Assembly: GCA_002329645.1 (NCBI GenBank)
Contig: DCTS01000051.1
Span: 164-6,555, forward strand
Length of the DNA: 6,392 bases
From: Lachnoclostridium sp. UBA1434
GTDB lineage: Bacteria; Bacillota; Clostridia; Lachnospirales; Lachnospiraceae
Direction of reading: 5' to 3'
A model generated the notes under the pieces. It saw only the letters and a program-made list of their open reading frames with translations, was not told the origin of the DNA and ran no database searches. The translations under genes and the position numbers were made by a program. Positions within the stretch are counted from its first letter, which is position 1; every line of letters begins with the position of its first letter. Positions 5,552-6,392 of this stretch are shown here, piece by piece.

Positions 5552-5986
5552 TTAGGATTTCTTATGCACTGTCACGGTTATTCTGCGGTAATCAAAGCCC
5601 TTATCTATATCCTTCTCGATAAGGATGGCCGTCCTGTCAGGCGGAAGCAGCTCGTCTATGATTTCCGCCCATTCTATCAGGCAGACGCCGTTGCCGTAAA
5701 AATAGTCTTCATAGCCAATCTCCTCCATCTCTCCGATATCGGCTATCCTGTATACATCAAAATGATATAAGGGAAGTCCGGCTCCCGAATATTCCTGTAC
5801 AATGGTAAAGGTGGGACTGCTGACTATATCCTCAATGCCCATTCCTCTGGCAAAGCCCTGTGTGAAGACCGTCTTCCCGACACCCAGGGCTCCCGTAAGG
5901 CATACCACATCCCCTGCCCTGGCGACCCTTCCTAACTGCTTTCCCAATTCAAATGTATCTTCCCGGCAATAGCTATCAATTATCAT
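5552..5986 (-). CDS. tsaE: tRNA threonylcarbamoyladenosine biosynthesis ATPase TsaE
   Basis: TsaE is the P-loop ATPase that binds the TsaB-TsaD dimer and is needed for repeated cycles of t6A synthesis. The 144 residues are full length. The Walker A loop is TGALGVGKT (31-39), with Lys38 and Thr39. SSPTFTIVQEY (56-66) is the family's switch-like segment, HFDVYR (75-80) carries Asp77, and LIEWAE (103-108) holds the conserved Trp. The ATG start has AAGGA 8 nt upstream. It is the first gene of the tsaE-tsaB-rimI run, preceded by a 250-bp leader region with a candidate promoter about 175 bp upstream. Nothing in the sequence looks damaged. Confidence 0.96.
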   Translation of the reverse strand: MIIDSYCREDTFELGKQLGRVARAGDVVCLTGALGVGKTVFTQGFARGMGIEDIVSSPTFTIVQEYSGAGLPLYHFDVYRIADIGEMEEIGYEDYFYGNGVCLIEWAEIIDELLPPDRTAILIEKDIDKGFDYRRITVTVHKKS

Positions 5987-6054
5987 GGCATATTCCTTAC
6001 TTAAAAGTATACTGAAATATTACTTGGCTTCGATACTTGCTTATACATGCATGC

Positions 6055-6129
6055 TTAAGATATATGTTCCGGGCGGAAGCCAAATAAATAAGCAATAACT
6101 GCCCTTGAGCATAAGAATATATATCTTAA
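6055..6129. repeat. long imperfect stem-loop, possible structured RNA
   Basis: TTAAGATATAT (6055-6065) is the exact reverse complement of 6119-6129. Reading the plus strand, the helix extends through G6066-T6118 wobble to TTC/GAA, giving 15 pairs. An inner helix GGGCGG (6071-6076) with CTGCCC (6099-6104) closes a 22-nt loop. Both extensions need G-U pairs on the plus strand but become C-A mismatches on the minus strand, which favours a plus-strand RNA. It could still be a leader element of tsaE or a protein-binding site. Confidence 0.5.
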
Positions 6130-6159
6130 TTACGCACCAGTTGTTCCGGTTTCAAGGAA

Positions 6160-6187
6160 AGTATATCAGATTATCATAAAAATACAA
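6160..6187 (-). promoter_or_regulatory. candidate tsaE promoter with extended -10
   Basis: TATACT (6165-6160), preceded by TGA, forms an extended -10 matching 5 of 6. TTGTAT (6187-6182) is a 3-of-6 -35 at 16 bp. Initiation would be near 6152. A closer TATACT at 6011-6006 lacks a good -35 and would leave almost no leader, so I prefer this one. Confidence 0.42.
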
Positions 6188-6236
6188 TATTATGCGGCGT
6201 ATTTTTCATGGAAAGGATTTTTCATTATATAAAGGC

Positions 6237-6269
6237 AGACCGTGTCCTCGAACTTAAGGGACACGGTCT
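6237..6269 (-). terminator. 11-bp hairpin terminator after the transporter fragment
   Basis: AGACCGTGTCC (minus strand, 6269-6259) pairs perfectly with GGACACGGTCT (6247-6237) around an 11-nt loop. The 3' flank is GCCTTTATAT, an imperfect U-tract offset by three bases. It sits 24 bp after the stop codon of the upstream minus-strand gene. The plus-strand flank has no U-tract, so the minus direction is favoured. Confidence 0.78.
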
Positions 6270-6293
6270 AAAGCATGCTTATATTATTCGTAA

Positions 6294-6392
6294 TTATATT
6301 CTGTTCCTTAGGTATTTATAGGTATAATAGCCGATAACAGATATTGCCGCACCCTTTAATATATTGAAGGGTGTTATGCCAAGGAGAACAAG
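6294..6392 (-). CDS. C-terminus of a membrane protein, probably ECF transporter S component
   Basis: This is a partial gene entering from the right edge: 32 codons then TAA (6296-6294). The end reads LVLLGITPFNILKGAAISV and then a Tyr-rich, basic tail ending YKYLRNRI. A proline-phenylalanine-asparagine turn followed by a Lys-Gly and a final hydrophobic helix with a basic end is typical of the last helix of ECF S components, which capture vitamins for an energy-coupling ATPase module in the membrane. The substrate (riboflavin, pantothenate or other) cannot be told from this piece. The frame is supported by its composition and by the terminator just downstream. Another small polytopic membrane protein is possible. 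Confidence 0.6.
   Translation of the reverse strand, partial: LVLLGITPFNILKGAAISVIGYYTYKYLRNRI

Larger units (their letters stand above)
5987..6236 (-). other. gene-free tsaE upstream region rich in inverted repeats
   Basis: No open reading frame is supported. On the minus strand it holds a candidate promoter (6187-6160), a long A+U stem (6055-6065 with 6119-6129), two 8-bp inverted repeats and a repeated TGTTCCGG. If the promoter is used, tsaE has a leader of about 165 nt that contains most of these elements. I tried to match known riboswitch classes from memory and found none. Confidence 0.6.

Noticed and set aside
6066..6104. Resemblance to an SRP RNA tip (GGAAGC) or to a glutamine or preQ1 riboswitch
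   Set aside because: Only a GGAAG fragment matches. The conserved SRP helix 8 bases and the signature loops of those riboswitches are absent.
6055..6129. A 75-bp MITE with TTAA-flanked inverted ends
   Set aside because: The ends and TTAA flanks are suggestive, but it is very short, no second copy is in the window and the inner helix favours an RNA. A genome-wide copy search would settle it.
1..6392. CRISPR array, insertion sequence, prophage, toxin-antitoxin or defence system
   Set aside because: I saw no regularly spaced repeats, transposase or integrase motifs, or paired small toxin-antitoxin genes. The gene content is housekeeping and syntenic in style.

Overview
The window looks like a chromosomal segment of a low-to-moderate-GC Gram-positive anaerobe, most likely class Clostridia and possibly a Lachnospiraceae relative. 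The reasons are strong AGGAGG-type ribosome binding sites, sigma-A promoters, Rho-independent terminators, an MEP-pathway ispD, an ECF-type transporter fragment, and a tsaE-tsaB-rimI block. This placement is inferred from gene content and style, not from a search. Every gene I support lies on the minus strand, so the biological order runs from high to low coordinates.

From right to left: (1) the last 32 codons of a membrane protein resembling an ECF transporter S component (6294-6392), closed by an 11-bp terminator hairpin (6237-6269). (2) A 250-bp gene-free leader (5987-6236) containing unexplained inverted repeats. (3) tsaE, tsaB and rimI, two parts of the tRNA t6A37 machinery plus the bS18 N-acetyltransferase. 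(4) A small CxxC/CxxC zinc-ribbon-like protein that appears to have its own promoter and a strong terminator. (5) A second unit with RNase Z (rnz), a single-pass membrane-anchored protein of unknown function, and tsaD. (6) ispD, with its own possible promoter. (7) tRNA-Ser(UGA) with a near-consensus promoter and its own terminator. (8) The 5' half of tRNA-Ser(GGA), cut by the window edge.

The theme is tRNA maturation. TsaB, TsaD and TsaE work together in t6A synthesis (TsaC/Sua5 is not in view). RNase Z trims 3' trailers from tRNA precursors without an encoded CCA, and the one complete tRNA gene here lacks CCA. tsaD is separated from tsaE-tsaB-rimI by the zinc-ribbon gene, a terminator, rnz and the membrane-protein gene. 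Most of the window is ordinary housekeeping DNA. The parts worth a second look are the structured region upstream of tsaE, the two uncharacterised small genes, and an Asn/Asp-rich tail that continues in frame past a stop codon.
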